From Bacteroidota bacterium (GTDB lineage: Bacteria > Bacteroidota > Bacteroidia > Bacteroidales > Bacteroidaceae), in contig JAFABV010000023.1 in assembly GCA_023425865.1 (NCBI GenBank), positions 1 to 20,429 on the forward strand: a DNA stretch of 20,429 nucleotides, read 5' to 3'. The position numbers were made by a program, and so were the translations under genes. The stretch's first letter is position 1. Each line of letters starts with the position of its first letter. This document shows, in pieces, positions 8,117 to 16,160 of the stretch. The notes below the pieces were generated by a model, which was not told the origin of the DNA, made no database searches, and saw only the letters and a list, made by a program, of their open reading frames with translations.

Positions 8117-9637
8117 ATGTTTGAGAATCAACCTAAAGGCCTCTACGCGCTGGCACTGGCCAACACCGGCGAGCGTTTCGGCTATTACACCATGTTGGCC
8201 ATCTTCGTGCTGTTTCTACAGTCTAACTTCGGCTGGGGCGAGGGCCTGGCAGGTACGGTGTATTCCACCTTCCTGATGCTCGTCTACTTCCTGCCCATCG
8301 TGGGTGGTGCCGTGGCCGACAAGATTGGTTTCGGACGATGCGTAACCATAGGTATCATCGTTATGTTCTTGGGCTACCTGCTCATGGCGTTTCCTGCCGG
8401 TTCGGGTTCCATGGCCGTGGCCATCATGTGTGGCGCGCTGCTGATGATCAGTATCGGAACAAGTCTCTTCAAGGGTAACCTCCAGGTGATGGTGGGCAAG
8501 CTCTACGATGAGGCGCGGTATAAAGACCAGCGCGACTCCGGTTTCTCCATTTTCTATATGGCCATCAATATTGGCGCGCTCTTCGCTCCCACTGCCGCGC
8601 TGAAACTCATGGAGTGGGCGCAGCACTCATTAGGCGCCTCTGAGCAGACGGCCTATCACTATGCCTTCGGCGTGGCCTGTGTGTCGCTGCTGGTGTCTAT
8701 CGCCATCTACTATGGCTTCCGCAGCACCTTCTCACATGTAGACAATTCTGCCAAGAAGGTGGCCGCCGCCGCCCAGCAGGCTGCCGCCCCCGAGACGGTA
8801 GAAGACAAGGAAGACACCCGCAGCCGCCTCGTGGCCTTGTTCCTGGTCTTCGCTGTGGTGATCTTCTTCTGGATGGCTTTCCACCAGAATGGTCTCACAC
8901 TGACGTACTTCGCGCGCGACTTCACGCAGACCTCTGCCTCTAACTGGACGGGTATGATCTTCGACGTGACCAATATTGTTGCCGTCATCGTCATTATCTA
9001 TGCCTTGGTGGCAGCCTTCCAGAGCAAGACGGCTAAGGGTAAGGGCATTGCGGCATTGGTCATCATCGCGGCCTTGGCCTTCATCAGCTATAAGTATGGC
9101 GTGCTCATGTCAGAGGGTGGCACCGTAGAAGTGTCGGCTCCCATCTTCCAGCAGTTCAATCCCGCCTTCGTGGTGGGGCTCACGCCGCTGAGCATGGCGC
9201 TCTTCGGCTGGTTGGCCTCGCGTGGCAAAGAGCCCAGCGCACCCCGTAAGATCGGTTATGGTATGCTCGTGGCTGGTCTGGGTTATGTGGTGATGATTTT
9301 CGCTTCAGTGGGACTCAGCTATACGTTGACCGACGAGCAGCGCGTGTCGCCCATGTGGCTGGTGTCTACTTATCTCATCCTCACCTTCGCTGAGTTGCTG
9401 TTGTCGCCCATGGGTATCAGCTTTGTGTCGAAGGTAGCTCCCGCGAAATATCAAGGTTTGATGATGGGATGCTGGTTTGGTGCCACGGCTATCGGCAACT
9501 TCCTGGTGCAGATTCCCGCTTACTTGTGGAAAGCCCTGCCCCTCACCCTCGTATGGGGTGTGCTCGTGGCACTCTGTCTGGCCTCGTTTGTCTTTATCTT
9601 CGCCGTGATGAAGAAACTGGAGAAGGTGAGTCAGTAA
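8117..9637 (+). CDS. POT-family (peptide) MFS transporter
   Basis: 506 residues, about 12-14 membrane helices. The N-terminal ERFGYY (19-24) is the helix-1 signature of proton-dependent oligopeptide transporters (normally ExxERFxYY), and FYMAINIG (about 146-153) is the PTR2 signature. The family imports di- and tripeptides with protons across the inner membrane. The first Glu of the ExxER motif is Asn here (residue 16), which may change proton coupling or substrate. A charged Ala/Glu-rich cytoplasmic loop (AAAAQQAAAPETVEDKEDTRS) separates the two halves. There is a 77-bp gap to the barrel gene without a TAnnTTTG box. The gene ends just before a strong terminator. Confidence 0.93.
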   Translation: MFENQPKGLYALALANTGERFGYYTMLAIFVLFLQSNFGWGEGLAGTVYSTFLMLVYFLPIVGGAVADKIGFGRCVTIGIIVMFLGYLLMAFPAGSGSMAVAIMCGALLMISIGTSLFKGNLQVMVGKLYDEARYKDQRDSGFSIFYMAINIGALFAPTAALKLMEWAQHSLGASEQTAYHYAFGVACVSLLVSIAIYYGFRSTFSHVDNSAKKVAAAAQQAAAPETVEDKEDTRSRLVALFLVFAVVIFFWMAFHQNGLTLTYFARDFTQTSASNWTGMIFDVTNIVAVIVIIYALVAAFQSKTAKGKGIAALVIIAALAFISYKYGVLMSEGGTVEVSAPIFQQFNPAFVVGLTPLSMALFGWLASRGKEPSAPRKIGYGMLVAGLGYVVMIFASVGLSYTLTDEQRVSPMWLVSTYLILTFAELLLSPMGISFVSKVAPAKYQGLMMGCWFGATAIGNFLVQIPAYLWKALPLTLVWGVLVALCLASFVFIFAVMKKLEKVSQ

Positions 9638-9662
9638 CCGGGCTATTGTCATCCTGAATGGC

Positions 9663-9712
9663 GAGGAGTCGAGAAGTGGAGGGGTGCCTCCACTTCTTGA
9701 CTCCTCTTTTTT
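9663..9712 (+). terminator. Strong intrinsic terminator after the POT transporter
   Basis: Left stem 9663-9682 pairs with 9687-9706 over 20 bp with a single G-T wobble, four-base loop, followed directly by six T (9707-9712). It closes the plus-strand 5778-9637 unit. Confidence 0.95.
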
Positions 9713-9714
9713 GT

Positions 9715-9823
9715 GGGGGGGGAGTAAGGGTAGGTGAGGGTAGGTGGGGCAGGTGAGGGTAGGTGGGGTAGGTGAGAGTAGGAGTAGGTAAGTGAGAGTA
9801 GGAGGAGGTAAGTGGGGTAGGTG
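9715..9823. repeat. G-rich degenerate tandem repeat
   Basis: After a run of eight G (9715-9722) the plus strand is an almost pure purine/T tract built from irregular copies of GGTGAGGGTA and GGTGGGGTA, with about 19-20 bp higher-order spacing. It contains many closely spaced runs of three or four G, so G-quadruplex formation is possible. It is intergenic, between the terminator and the ffh promoter. Confidence 0.8.
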
Positions 9824-10063
9824 TTTTTTGAGGCGAAGAGATTGTGGAGTTGTACATCTTTGATGCGGAGGAGGGGCTTTTGTGGTGGGCTGGCCAGCGG
9901 CCTAAAAAGCTCATGTCGGTGTGTCACGACGATGGCGTACATGGGCGCATGGTGGCGCCATTTGCGTTGCACATTTTGCCTAAAGTGTGCGTACTATGTA
10001 ACCAAAGGGATTAATTTTTTATAAAAAGCCTATCTTTTTTTCTTGTTTCATCTTTTTATTGTA
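9824..10063. other. Intergenic stretch before the ffh promoter, no gene seen
   Basis: About 240 bases with no convincing ORF on either strand. The minus-strand frame through it runs into the G-rich repeat and has no recognisable family. The last 50 bases are very AT-rich, as expected ahead of a promoter. Confidence 0.5.
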
Positions 10064-10071
10064 TAACTTTG
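10064..10071 (+). promoter_or_regulatory. -7 box TAACTTTG of ffh
   Basis: TAACTTTG matches TAnnTTTG. A TTG-containing -33 candidate lies near 10043-10046, about 18 bases upstream. The predicted leader to the ffh ATG is roughly 80 bases and contains the hairpin at 10098. Confidence 0.75.
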
Positions 10072-10097
10072 TATCCAAAATTGGGAGTTTGCAAAGG

Positions 10098-10124
10098 CAT
10101 CAGGGCTGTTTCCTGATGTTTTTT
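10098..10124 (+). promoter_or_regulatory. Terminator-like hairpin in the ffh leader
   Basis: CATCAGG (10098-10104) pairs with CCTGATG (10112-10118) around a seven-base loop and is followed by six T (10119-10124). It lies between the ffh -7 box and the ffh start codon, so it would act in the leader transcript as an attenuator, or as a barrier to read-through from upstream. Stem length is modest (7 bp). Confidence 0.6.
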
Positions 10125-10160
10125 GTCATTTTGAAAAAGCGAAAAAGAAGATAATATAAG

Positions 10161-11522
10161 ATGTTCGAAAACCTGTCTGATCGACTTGAACGGTCCTTCA
10201 AGATACTCAAGGGCGAAGGTAAGATTACCGAGATAAACGTCGCTGAAACTTTGAAGGACGTTCGCCGTGCGCTGTTGGACGCCGATGTCAACTACAAGGT
10301 GGCCAAAGGTTTCACCGATACGGTGAAGCAGAAGGCTATGGGTATGAACGTGCTCACCGCCGTGAAGCCCGGACAGCTGATGGTGAAGATCGTACACGAC
10401 GAGCTGGCCAAGCTCATGGGTGGCGAGACCGCTGAGCTGAAGCTCACGGGTAAGCCGGCCGTGATACTGATGTCGGGTCTGCAAGGTTCGGGTAAGACTA
10501 CGTTCAGCGGAAAGTTGGCCAACCTGCTGAAGACCAAGCAGCGCAAGAACCCGTTGCTCGTGGCCTGCGACGTGTATCGTCCCGCGGCCATCGACCAGCT
10601 CAAGGTGGTGGGCGAGCAAGTGGGTGTGCCCGTGTATACCGAAGAAGGTAACAAGAACGTCAACGACATAGCTCTCCATGCCATTCACGAGGCCAAGGCC
10701 AAAGGTCACGACGTGGTGATCATCGATACCGCGGGCCGTTTGGCGGTGGATGAGGATATGATGCAGGAAATCACCTCGCTGAAAGAGACGGTGCATCCTG
10801 ACGGCACGCTCTTCGTGGTCGACTCGATGACGGGTCAGGACGCGGTGAATACGGCCAAGGAGTTCAACGACCGCCTCGACTTCGATGGCGTGGTGCTGAC
10901 CAAGCTCGACGGTGATACCCGTGGCGGTGCGGCCTTGTCTATTCGCACCGTGGTGACCAAGCCGATTATGTTTATCGGTACGGGTGAAAAGATGGAGGCG
11001 CTCGACGTGTTCCATCCCGACCGTATGGCCGACCGAATCCTCGGCATGGGTGACGTCGTTTCTCTCGTGGAGCGTGCCCAGGAGCAGTTTGACGAGGAAG
11101 AGGCACGACGACTGCAGAAGAAGATACAGAAGAATAAGTTCGACTTCAACGACTTCTTGGGGCAGATAGAGCAGATTAAAAAGATGGGTAACCTCAAGGA
11201 CTTGGCATCCATGATACCGGGGGTGGGTAAGGCCATCAAGGATGTGGATATCAACGACAATGCCTTCAACGGCATCGAGGCCATCATCCGAAGCATGACG
11301 CCGCTTGAGCGCACCAATCCGGAGGTGCTCAACCAGAGCCGCCGCCTGCGCATCGCCAAAGGGTCGGGTACCAGCATTCAGGAGGTGAACCGACTGATAA
11401 AGCAGTTTGACCAGACGCGCAAGATGATGAAGATGGTGACAGGCAACCAGATGAAATCGATGATGGCGCGTATGAAGGATATGCCTGGAATGCCGGGTAT
11501 GCCTGGCATGCCGAAAATGTAA
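10161..11522 (+). CDS. ffh: Signal recognition particle protein Ffh
   Basis: 453 residues, normal for Ffh. It is the GTPase that binds signal sequences and 4.5S RNA and delivers ribosomes to FtsY at the inner membrane. N domain at 1-95. G domain: GLQGSGKTT (106-114), DVYRPAAIDQL (137-147), DTAGR (189-193), TKLD (247-250) and GDTRGGAALS (251-260). The methionine-rich M domain fills the C-terminal third (MMKMVTGNQMKSMMARMKDM) and ends in three PGM repeats before PKM. The start ATG at 10161 gives the standard MFENLSDRLERSFK N-terminus. It is followed 26 bases later by folD with no terminator between, so the two are probably co-transcribed. Confidence 0.98.
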   Translation: MFENLSDRLERSFKILKGEGKITEINVAETLKDVRRALLDADVNYKVAKGFTDTVKQKAMGMNVLTAVKPGQLMVKIVHDELAKLMGGETAELKLTGKPAVILMSGLQGSGKTTFSGKLANLLKTKQRKNPLLVACDVYRPAAIDQLKVVGEQVGVPVYTEEGNKNVNDIALHAIHEAKAKGHDVVIIDTAGRLAVDEDMMQEITSLKETVHPDGTLFVVDSMTGQDAVNTAKEFNDRLDFDGVVLTKLDGDTRGGAALSIRTVVTKPIMFIGTGEKMEALDVFHPDRMADRILGMGDVVSLVERAQEQFDEEEARRLQKKIQKNKFDFNDFLGQIEQIKKMGNLKDLASMIPGVGKAIKDVDINDNAFNGIEAIIRSMTPLERTNPEVLNQSRRLRIAKGSGTSIQEVNRLIKQFDQTRKMMKMVTGNQMKSMMARMKDMPGMPGMPGMPKM

Positions 11523-11548
11523 ACCGCAACGCAAGAGATAAAGCAGAT

Positions 11549-12430
11549 ATGACCTTGATAGACGGAAAGGCTACCGCGGCAGCCATTAAGCAGCAAATCG
11601 CTGAGGAAGTGAGACAAATCATGGCTCAGGGAGGCAAGCAGCCCCATTTGGCGGCAGTGCTTGTGGGGCACGACGGAGGCTCGGAGACTTACGTCAAGAA
11701 CAAGGTGATAGCTTGTGAGCAGTGTGGCTTCAAGTCGACGCTCATCCGCTATGAGGATGACGTTACCGAGGAGGAGCTTCTGGCTTGTGTGGCCCGCCTG
11801 AACGATGACGCTGACGTAGATGGGTTTATCGTGCAGCTGCCGCTGCCGAAGCACATCGACGAACAGAAGATCATCATGGCCATCGACTATCGTAAGGATG
11901 TCGATGGGTTCCACCCCGTCAACGTGGGACGTATGGCCATCGGGCTGCCCTGTTTCATCTCTGCCACGCCGCTCGGCATTATCACACTGCTGCAGCACTA
12001 TGGCATTTCCACTTCGGGCAAGAAGTGTGTGGTGCTCGGGCGCAGCAATATCGTGGGCAAGCCTATGGCGCAGCTCATGATGCAGAAAGAATACGGCGAT
12101 GCTACTGTCACGGTGTGTCACTCTCATTCAGCCAACCTGAAGGAGGAGTGTCGCGAGGCCGACATTATCATTGCTGCCATCGGCCGCCCCGATTTCGTGA
12201 CTGCCGATATGGTGAAAGATGGAGCTGTCATCATCGACGTGGGTACCACACGTGTGCCCGACGCGACCCGCAAGAGCGGATTCCGACTCAACGGCGATGT
12301 AAAGTTTGATGAGGTGGCTCAAAAGTGTTCATACATCACACCTGTTCCGGGTGGGGTGGGTCCTATGACCATCTGCTCGCTGATGAAGAATACATTGGCT
12401 GCAGGTAAGCATGAATATTACCAAAAATAG
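11549..12430 (+). CDS. folD: Bifunctional methylenetetrahydrofolate dehydrogenase/cyclohydrolase FolD
   Basis: 293 residues. Interconverts 5,10-methylene-THF, methenyl-THF and 10-formyl-THF with NADP, in the cytoplasm, supplying purine and formyl-Met synthesis. Visible motifs: the catalytic Y48-xxx-K52 (YVKNK), QLPLP (96-100), KDVDGFHPVN (from 116), the nucleotide-binding GRSNIVGKP (from 164) and PVPGGVGPMT near the C-terminus. All expected active-site residues are present. It follows ffh in a probable two-gene operon and is closed by the terminator at 12474. Confidence 0.98.
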   Translation: MTLIDGKATAAAIKQQIAEEVRQIMAQGGKQPHLAAVLVGHDGGSETYVKNKVIACEQCGFKSTLIRYEDDVTEEELLACVARLNDDADVDGFIVQLPLPKHIDEQKIIMAIDYRKDVDGFHPVNVGRMAIGLPCFISATPLGIITLLQHYGISTSGKKCVVLGRSNIVGKPMAQLMMQKEYGDATVTVCHSHSANLKEECREADIIIAAIGRPDFVTADMVKDGAVIIDVGTTRVPDATRKSGFRLNGDVKFDEVAQKCSYITPVPGGVGPMTICSLMKNTLAAGKHEYYQK

Positions 12431-12473
12431 AACGTAATAACTTGTTTTTAATAACTCTCTAATTTTTGGGGGG

Positions 12474-12507
12474 GGTAGGTCGCAGTGATTGCAACCTACC
12501 TTTTTTT
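12474..12507 (+). terminator. Intrinsic terminator after folD
   Basis: GGTAGGTCGCA (12474-12484) pairs with TGCAACCTACC (12490-12500) with one mismatch and a five-base loop, followed by seven T (12501-12507). An eight-G run (12468-12475) overlaps its left base. Confidence 0.93.
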
Positions 12508-12744
12508 ATGCCAGTATGTGAAGAGGCCTCGGCTTTATGTTTCTCGCTTTTTCAGGGGGCTCAGTAGGAAGTGGCGTGTGTCAATGGCGTGCCATAGCAT
12601 GCCTGCGTGGGCACGATGGTCGGCATTCACCCACTGCGCTCATGCGGAGTAACTGTGGCTCTGCGTGCCAATATACCCACCGCCTTGCGTGAGAGGAGGG
12701 ATGACCGGCCGCTGATATGACGAACAAAGGCCGGTGGTAAACCG

Positions 12745-13353
12745 TTATTCGTGACCTGCGGGCAGTGGTTTTTCAAAGGCGATGCGCTCTGTCAGGGCAC
12801 CGTCGCGCGTGTAGTGGCAGATGCCGCAACGTGTGAACCCCAACTCCTGCAGGCGGTGTAGCATTTCTACATTGTCGTAATTGGTGTCGAGGCGTATGGC
12901 ACCAACGTGGCGCTGGCGACAGAGGTGCTCGGTGTGCTGGAAGAACAGACGCGCGAGTCCGCGCCCTTGGTGGTCACGCGCCACGGCCGTGCGGTGCAGG
13001 GTGGCGTAGTCGCCCGTAGTCAGCCAGTTGCCTTGCAGGTGGTTGTAGGCCGGTTCGCCATCGAAGGTGATGGCACAGTAGGCCACCACCTGCGTTTGGT
13101 CTTCGACGACGTATCCCACCTGCGTGATGAGGTCATGGTGAATCACGTCGCGCGAGGGATAACGGCTGTCCCATTGGCGTCGCCCCTTAGCAACCATGTC
13201 TAATGCCGCCTGGTGAACGATGTGCCAGCACGCCTCCTCGTCAGCCAAGGTGGCGAGCCGTACGAAGGGGGTGTTGGGGGCGATGCCGTCTCCCGTCTGT
13301 AAAGCAGGGTTATGGGACGAGGTGGGGCGCACGGAGTCTGTTGATAAAGGCAT
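12745..13353 (-). CDS. GNAT-family N-acetyltransferase
   Basis: 202 residues. The acetyl-CoA-binding motif A is clear at RDHQGRGLA (126-134, the R/Q-x-x-G-x-G/A pattern). Before it come the acidic beta strands VVAYCAITFDG and YATLHRTAVA, and after it RLDTNYDNVEMLHRLQELGF, the usual motif B region. The enzyme should transfer an acetyl group to an amine; the substrate is not predictable. The first 30 residues are polar and Pro-rich and precede the fold, which begins at FVRLATLADEE; no other Met lies in that stretch, so the start at 13353 is kept. It is a single-gene unit. No TAnnTTTG box is evident, and the terminator of the upstream operon lies only about 40 bases from its ATG. Confidence 0.9.
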   Translation of the reverse strand: MPLSTDSVRPTSSHNPALQTGDGIAPNTPFVRLATLADEEACWHIVHQAALDMVAKGRRQWDSRYPSRDVIHHDLITQVGYVVEDQTQVVAYCAITFDGEPAYNHLQGNWLTTGDYATLHRTAVARDHQGRGLARLFFQHTEHLCRQRHVGAIRLDTNYDNVEMLHRLQELGFTRCGICHYTRDGALTERIAFEKPLPAGHE

Positions 13354-13391
13354 AGCGGGTACTTATTGGGCGAACTTGGGTGGATGTGAAA

Positions 13392-13453
13392 TAAAAAACA
13401 TAGTAACAAATCAGGCAGCGGGCGCGTGGCCCTTGTTGATTTTGTTACTATGT
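13392..13453 (-). terminator. Intrinsic terminator of the 2-oxoacid oxidoreductase operon
   Basis: On the minus strand, the arm complementary to 13437-13453 pairs with the arm complementary to 13398-13413 (16 bp with one bulged base). A run of T follows (plus-strand A at 13393-13398). The 23-base loop is very GC-rich. It lies 35 bases beyond the stop codon of the gamma subunit gene. Confidence 0.85.
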
Positions 13454-13487
13454 CTTCAACACAAAGATTGACGTTGTCAATGCTGCA

Positions 13488-14030
13488 TTATGAGTTGCGT
13501 ATGATTTTCATTCCTTCCTCCACCGCCTGCATATTGAGCGGGATGAGGCCGTGGTGACGTTCGGGCAGCGTCTTGAAGAGCGCCTTCTGCAGACCGTCGG
13601 TGCTCACCACCGGACACACCTTCAGCAGTCCGCCCAGCACAATCATGTTGAACACCTTGGCGTTTTTCATTTCCGCCGCCTTGTCCATGGCGTCAATGCG
13701 ATAGATTTGGATGTCGTCGCGTTGCGGTTTTTCGGGTATGCTGTAGCCGTCGTAGATGAGTATGCCGCCGGGTTTCACCTTGGGCAGGAACTTTTCGAGT
13801 GAGGGGTGATTGAGCACGATGGCCACATCGTAGTGGCCAAGGATGGGTGATGATATACGTTTGTCGCTCACGATCACCGTCACATTGGCCGTGCCGCCGC
13901 GCTGTTCTGGTCCGTAGGCAGGCATCCAAGTCACCTCCTTGTCTTCCATGAGTCCTGAGTAGGCCAGTATTTTTCCCATGGAGAGCACGCCCTGTCCACC
14001 AAAACCTGAAATAATGATTTCTGTCTTCAT
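13488..14030 (-). CDS. 2-oxoacid:ferredoxin oxidoreductase, gamma subunit
   Basis: 180 residues, pyruvate/ketoisovalerate oxidoreductase catalytic (gamma) domain. GFGGQGV (9-15) and PAYGPEQRGG (37-46) are the family hallmarks. With the alpha and beta subunits it forms the enzyme that oxidatively decarboxylates a 2-oxoacid to acyl-CoA and passes electrons to ferredoxin, or runs in reverse. It is the last gene of the operon, 12 bases after the beta subunit stop. The length is as expected for separate gamma subunits of the KorC/VorC type. Confidence 0.93.
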   Translation of the reverse strand: MKTEIIISGFGGQGVLSMGKILAYSGLMEDKEVTWMPAYGPEQRGGTANVTVIVSDKRISSPILGHYDVAIVLNHPSLEKFLPKVKPGGILIYDGYSIPEKPQRDDIQIYRIDAMDKAAEMKNAKVFNMIVLGGLLKVCPVVSTDGLQKALFKTLPERHHGLIPLNMQAVEEGMKIIRNS

Positions 14031-14042
14031 TGTCGTTCTATT

Positions 14043-14813
14043 CTAAAGATTGGTGGTGTCTTTGAGGTCGCCCTTCTGGTAAACCTCAAACATATTCTCT
14101 CTCATCCATTCGTTGGCCTGCACCGGCGTGAGCTTCCATCCGCTGTTGCAGGTGGCCACAATCTCTACCAAGCTTGAGCCTAACCCCTTCATCGATGACT
14201 CGAAAGCCTTTCTGATGGCTTTCTTCGCTTTTTGTATCGATGGTGCGGTGTCTACGCTCTGGCGTGTCACGTAGCAGGTGCCCTGCAGCCGTGAGGCCAG
14301 GTCGGTGATGTTCAGTGGGTAGCCGTGCAGGTCGGCGACGCGACCGTCGGGGCATGTGGCTGTGACCTGTCCGAGCAGGGTGGTGGGCGCCATCTGTCCA
14401 CCCGTCATGCCGTAGATGGCATTGTTGATGAAAATGATGGTGATGTTCTCTCCGCGGTTGAGGGCATGTATGGTCTCTGCCGTGCCGATGCACGCCAAGT
14501 CGCCGTCGCCCTGATAGGTGAACACCAGTCGGTCGGGCCACACACGCTTGATGCCGGTGGCTACGGCAGGCGCGCGGCCGTGGGCAGCCTCCTGCCAGTC
14601 GATGTCTAAATAGTTATAGGCGAAGACAGCGCATCCCACCGGACTAACGCCGATGGTCTTGTCTGCCATACCCATGTCTTCGATGACCTCAGCCACCAGT
14701 TTGTGTACCACGCCGTGAGAGCAGCCCGGGCAATAGTGCATCGGACTGTCGTTCATCAGCTTAGGTTTGCTATACACCAGATTCTCCGGTGAAATAATAT
14801 CTTGGTTTGTCAT
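14043..14813 (-). CDS. 2-oxoacid:ferredoxin oxidoreductase, beta subunit (TPP-binding)
   Basis: 256 residues. The thiamine pyrophosphate/Mg motif runs from GDGD (102-105) to NNAIYGMTGGQ (130-140). CPGC (28-31), Cys61 and the late ATCNSG cysteine are the likely ligands of the [4Fe-4S] cluster carried by this subunit. The beta-type sequence resembles 2-oxoglutarate and branched-chain 2-oxoacid enzymes more than pyruvate enzymes, as the subunits are separate. The ATG overlaps the alpha subunit TGA by four bases (ATGA), indicating coupled translation. Confidence 0.93.
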   Translation of the reverse strand: MTNQDIISPENLVYSKPKLMNDSPMHYCPGCSHGVVHKLVAEVIEDMGMADKTIGVSPVGCAVFAYNYLDIDWQEAAHGRAPAVATGIKRVWPDRLVFTYQGDGDLACIGTAETIHALNRGENITIIFINNAIYGMTGGQMAPTTLLGQVTATCPDGRVADLHGYPLNITDLASRLQGTCYVTRQSVDTAPSIQKAKKAIRKAFESSMKGLGSSLVEIVATCNSGWKLTPVQANEWMRENMFEVYQKGDLKDTTNL

Positions 14814-15898
14814 AGCTTCACAAGTTTGTTTTTGAGTGCTTCAACAATCTCTGTGGGGTCGGGTACGATACCACCCAAACGTCCAAAGTGCTCTACAGGT
14901 TCTGTGCCGTTGATGGCCAGCCTTACGTCTTGTACCATCTGTCCGGCATTGATTTCGGCCACAAGAATCCCCTTCTTGCCTTTAGCCAGTTGGGCCAGGG
15001 CCTCATAGGGATAGGGCCAGAGGGTGATGGGACGGAAGAGCCCCACCTTGATGCCTTCTTCTCGGCACAGTTCCATGCTCTTCTCGGCAATGCGCGCTGC
15101 GCTGCCGAAGGCCACGATGAGATAGTCGGCATCGTCACATTGCTGTGTCTCGTAGCGCACCTCATTCTCCTGTATGGTTTTGTATTTCTTCTGCAGGTGA
15201 ATGTTGTGCTTCTCCATGCCCTCGGGGTTGAGGTCGAGAGAGGTGATGATGTTCAGTTTTCGGCCTTTGGTACGTCCGGAGGTGGCCCACGGGCATTCGG
15301 CGATGACCTCCTCCTCCGTGCGTCTGGGCTTCAAGGGTGGCAGCACCACCTTCTCCATCATCTGTCCGATGATACCGTCGCTGAGTATCATGGCGGGGTT
15401 GCGATAACGGAAGGCCAAGGTGAAGGCCAAGTCCACGAAGTCGGCCATCTCCTGTACCGAGTTGGGTGCCAGCACGATGACGTTATAGTCGCCGTTGCCA
15501 CCGCCGCGGGTAGCCTGGAAGTAGTCGCTCTGGCTGGGCTGTATGGTGCCTAATCCGGGGCCGCCGCGCTGCACATTGACAAACACGCCGGGCAGCTCTG
15601 CGCCAGCCATGTATGAGATGCCTTCTTGCATGAGCGCGATGCCCGGGCTCGACGAGGTGGTGAGCACACGCTTGCCGGCACCGGCACCGCCGTAGACCAT
15701 ATTGATCGAAGCCACCTCGCTCTCGGCCTGCAGCACCACCATGCCGGTGGTCTCCCAGGGCTTGAGCGCGGCCAGGGTCTCAATGATTTCACTCTGTGGC
15801 GTGATGGGGTATCCGAAGTAGGCATCAGTGCCGCAACGGATGGCGGCATGGGCAATGGCCTCATTGCCTTTCATCAGTTTGATATCATTCTTGTCCAT
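14810..15898 (-). CDS. vorB: 2-oxoacid:ferredoxin oxidoreductase, alpha subunit (VorB/KorA type)
   Basis: 362 residues from the ATG at 15898. The frame is open further upstream to 16006, but that would overlap the ferredoxin gene, and MDKNDIKLMKGNEAIAHAA is the usual N-terminus. GYPITPQSE (29-37), ESEVAS (59-64), GGAGAGKRVLTTSSSPG (70-86) and RGGPGLGTIQPSQSDY are typical of the alpha subunit, which contains the substrate/CoA-side domains. Members of this branch with a separate small ferredoxin are usually named 3-methyl-2-oxobutanoate (ketoisovalerate) dehydrogenase VorB or 2-oxoglutarate KorA. The sequence alone does not settle the substrate. It starts four bases after the ferredoxin stop codon. 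Confidence 0.93.
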   Translation of the reverse strand: MDKNDIKLMKGNEAIAHAAIRCGTDAYFGYPITPQSEIIETLAALKPWETTGMVVLQAESEVASINMVYGGAGAGKRVLTTSSSPGIALMQEGISYMAGAELPGVFVNVQRGGPGLGTIQPSQSDYFQATRGGGNGDYNVIVLAPNSVQEMADFVDLAFTLAFRYRNPAMILSDGIIGQMMEKVVLPPLKPRRTEEEVIAECPWATSGRTKGRKLNIITSLDLNPEGMEKHNIHLQKKYKTIQENEVRYETQQCDDADYLIVAFGSAARIAEKSMELCREEGIKVGLFRPITLWPYPYEALAQLAKGKKGILVAEINAGQMVQDVRLAINGTEPVEHFGRLGGIVPDPTEIVEALKNKLVKL

Positions 15899-15902
15899 AA
15901 AC

Positions 15903-16136
15903 TTACGCCTCCATTTTTTTACGATATACTGTAATACATCCGTCTGGACACACTTGGCCGCAGATGGCACATCCCACACAGTCGTCAGGATGAACGGCAT
16001 ACACAAAGGGGTAGCCGTGTGCGTTGACTTTACGTTCTACCAGTGCGATCACCTTTGAGGGACAAGCCGTCAGGCAAAGCTGGCAGCCCTTGCATCTCTC
16101 TGTGTCTACCACAATGGCACCTTTCATCTTACTCAT
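15903..16136 (-). CDS. 2x[4Fe-4S] ferredoxin subunit of the 2-oxoacid oxidoreductase
   Basis: 77 residues with two complete CxxCxxCxxxCP clusters (Cys 15, 18, 21, 25 and 53, 56, 59, 63). This is the delta-type subunit that takes electrons from the alpha-beta-gamma core and hands them to soluble ferredoxin. Its place directly in front of the alpha gene, four bases away, is the standard order for Kor/Vor operons. The 27-residue stretch between the clusters contains a GYPFVYAV strand as in bacterial-type ferredoxins. Confidence 0.95.
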   Translation of the reverse strand: MSKMKGAIVVDTERCKGCQLCLTACPSKVIALVERKVNAHGYPFVYAVHPDDCVGCAICGQVCPDGCITVYRKKMEA

Positions 16137-16160
16137 AGTTCTTAAATTTGGGATTATTGC

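Noticed and set aside
9594..9972. Minus-strand frames of about 106 codons with Pro/Thr/Ser/Leu-Tyr repeats
   Set aside because: The repeats are the translation of the G-rich tract and the frames run through the strong terminator; no family likeness.
10056..11534. 492-codon minus-strand frame opposite ffh
   Set aside because: His/Leu-rich composition typical of an antisense shadow; ffh on the plus strand explains the region with all its motifs.
15899..16006. N-terminal extension of the alpha subunit frame
   Set aside because: It would overlap the ferredoxin gene in another frame; the ATG at 15898 gives the usual N-terminus and tight operon spacing.
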